Below are positions 62,922 to 64,000 of a stretch of DNA of 64,000 nucleotides, piece after piece. Position numbers and translations under genes: made by a program. Source of the DNA: Micromonospora pattaloongensis (GTDB lineage Bacteria > Actinomycetota > Actinomycetes > Mycobacteriales > Micromonosporaceae). Where the stretch lies: contig NZ_FNPH01000006.1 in NCBI RefSeq assembly GCF_900107255.1, positions 150,076-214,075 of the forward strand. The letters run 5' to 3'. The stretch's first letter is position 1; each line of letters opens with the position of its first letter. The notes beneath the pieces were generated by a model, which did not search any database, had not been told where the DNA came from, and saw only the letters and a list, made by a program, of their open reading frames with translations.

Positions 62922-63284
62922 GTGGCGTACCTGCACCGGTCGGATCCCGTGGCGGCGATGGAGGCGTTCCTCGCGAAGATTGCGCCACACGATCCGCACC
63001 CGGAGGTCCGGGCGCTCTCAGTCGAGCTGCGCAGCGATGGTCCATCTGCGGTGTTCGCTCTGAGCGAGCGAGCCGCCGGCGCGTTGGCCGAGCTTCTGGT
63101 CGGCTATGTCGACCCCGACGACTGCGGGTCGTGCGCGGACTGCGGCAAACCGCTCGACAAGAACCTGTGCTGCGTTGCGTGCGGACGCGTGGACGGGATC
63201 TTCGGCCTGACGATCGCGTCGCGCGCGGCGGATGTCCGCCGGCGGGAGGGCGGCCGTCACGGTGCGCCCACCACGGAGGGATGA
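62922..63284 (+). CDS. Small protein with a four-or-more-cysteine zinc-ribbon-like end
   Basis: 120 residues from GTG 62922 (AAGGTG upstream). The N-terminal 65 residues are helical (FLAKIAPHDPHPEVRALSVEL). Residues 68-87 hold paired Cys as CGSCADCGKPLDKNLCCVAC, suggesting a zinc site. Third-position G/C is lower than in neighbours, so it may be acquired. Function unknown. Confidence 0.65.
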   Translation: MAYLHRSDPVAAMEAFLAKIAPHDPHPEVRALSVELRSDGPSAVFALSERAAGALAELLVGYVDPDDCGSCADCGKPLDKNLCCVACGRVDGIFGLTIASRAADVRRREGGRHGAPTTEG

Positions 63285-63900
63285 CCGCGTACGCCGCCGC
63301 GGCGTGCCGCGGGAATGCCGGGGCCGGTGAGCGGGTTGTAACCGTCGCTGCCAGATGCACGAGTGCCGGGCGGCGCGCGGGCCGGAATGCGCGCCCGCGT
63401 CGGGTCGTTGACCCCGGGTCGCTCGACCGCGGCGTTGCCATCTCTCCGCACGACGCGGGGAATGTGACGCCCGATGGTCGCGCGCGTTGAGCCCCGTTCT
63501 CCTTCCTGCGGCTTCGGGTCGTGCGCCGGATCGGCGCGGGTCTCCGCGGGACGGGGAATCCGCGAGGGCGGCGGGGTGTTGCACCAACTGCTGTCCGACG
63601 GATCCGGCCGCGCCGACGAGGCGCGCGGGGCGGGAATGATCCGCCTGGCCGGGAAGTTGTACGAAAGAGCGCCCGGCGTGACGCTCGGTCACTGACGCTC
63701 CACGGAGTGGTCGTCGGTCGAGTGTGCGCGGGGACACGGTCCACCGGATTTGCATTCACAGCCGATGGGACGGTAACTTTCTCTCTGCCCGCAGGGAGCC
63801 GGAGAAAACGCCGGATGCCTCGGGTGCTCAGGCAGGTGGCGTGGAAGCGCCGGCCGTGACTGACGACAAACCTTCGGAGTGATTGCCGACAGAGTCGGTG
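63285..63900. other. Long upstream region of the rRNA operon
   Basis: About 615 bases without a supported gene. Open frames on both strands lack coding bias. The stretch before 63900 should carry rRNA promoters; upstream activation sequences are possible, but I could not define them. Confidence 0.5.
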
Positions 63901-64000
63901 TATGCTCGGTGTGTGTTTGTTCTTTGAGAACTCAACAGGGTGCTTGATAAGCCAGTGCCAAATTGATTTATACCCCGGCCGGCTTGGATCTTTATGGTTC
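63901..64000 (+). promoter_or_regulatory. rRNA operon promoter element and leader (16S starts beyond the window)
   Basis: TATGCT (63901-63906) is a -10-like element; its -35 is unclear. Downstream TGTTCTTTGAGAACTCAACA (63918-63937) is the conserved antitermination-type element of actinobacterial rRNA leaders. GGGTGCTTGATAAGCC and the following AT-rich segment continue the leader. The 16S gene is expected within about 50 bases after the window. Confidence 0.85.

Noticed and set aside
62806..63759. Minus-strand open frame of 317 codons near the rRNA leader
   Set aside because: Arg/Pro/Thr-rich shadow without ribosome site or domain; the plus-strand 120-codon gene with Cys pairs is better supported.
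63285..63900. tRNA or small RNA gene before the rRNA operon
   Set aside because: No cloverleaf-compatible segment with a T-arm sequence was found by eye.
63873..63906. A full -35/-10 rRNA promoter
   Set aside because: TATGCT is convincing, but the candidate -35 elements (TTGCCG, TGATTG) are 12 to 15 bases away, too close for a normal promoter.

Overview
The window is very GC-rich with strong G/C bias at third codon positions. It has GTG and TTG starts, ATGA-type gene overlaps, Tat/lipoprotein sugar-binding proteins, DUF397 next to an XRE regulator, an IdeR/DmdR iron box and LacI/ROK operators. All of this points to a filamentous actinomycete. The last 100 bases match the leader of an actinobacterial 16S rRNA operon, in the form I associate with Micromonosporaceae, so a Micromonospora-like genome is my best guess. 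The 16S gene itself begins just beyond the right edge.

Layout. (1) 1-1921: a partial gene end, then a minus-strand FMN reductase/luciferase-like monooxygenase pair behind a palindromic operator. (2) 1949-4608: a three-part protein (adenylation, carrier, membrane acyltransferase) with an iron box touching its start codon. (3) 4618-10737: four minus-strand genes, each overlapping the next by 4 bases: an ABC ATPase-like protein that has lost its catalytic motifs, a binding lipoprotein, a fused double permease, and a membrane-anchored NB-ARC/TPR protein with a broken P-loop. (4) 11072-16598: a dehydrogenase, two small membrane proteins, a site-2 protease with CBS domains, an unknown protein and an alpha/beta hydrolase. 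(5) 16698-25770: a signalling block with two histidine kinases, three response-regulator-type proteins (one with HDOD, one with a degenerate HD domain) and a secreted subtilase ending in W-A-A-R-A-W repeats. A CNNM/CorC-type membrane protein follows.

(6) 27401-47075: a plant polysaccharide block. It holds a GH65-like hydrolase, a secreted F5/8C beta-helix protein with a LacI-type operator, a ROK regulator divergent from a sugar ABC importer plus GH1 beta-glucosidase (no ATPase gene, so probably a shared ATPase), and an operon of GH115 glucuronidase, a complete ABC importer and mannonate dehydratase. The last operon reads as release, uptake and catabolism of glucuronate side chains from xylan.

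(7) 47084-63284: mixed accessory genes: DivIVA-like, XRE/DUF397, an ECF sigma factor with its membrane partner, a SemiSWEET-like protein, a small LuxR-type protein, a yellow-family propeller, LysR/MFS, a lipoprotein and ArsR/SRPBCC. Gene decay is common here: a YkvA fragment, a possible BTAD fragment, a helicase with an internal deletion, a frameshifted subtilase and a frameshifted VOC protein whose frameshift sits at the edge of a perfect hairpin. (8) 63285-64000: the rRNA promoter and leader region.

The best candidates for undescribed biology are the catalytically dead ABC/NB-ARC operon, the kinase/subtilase signalling block with its repeat tail, and the iron-box acyltransferase fusion. All functions are inferred from sequence reading alone; no searches were run.
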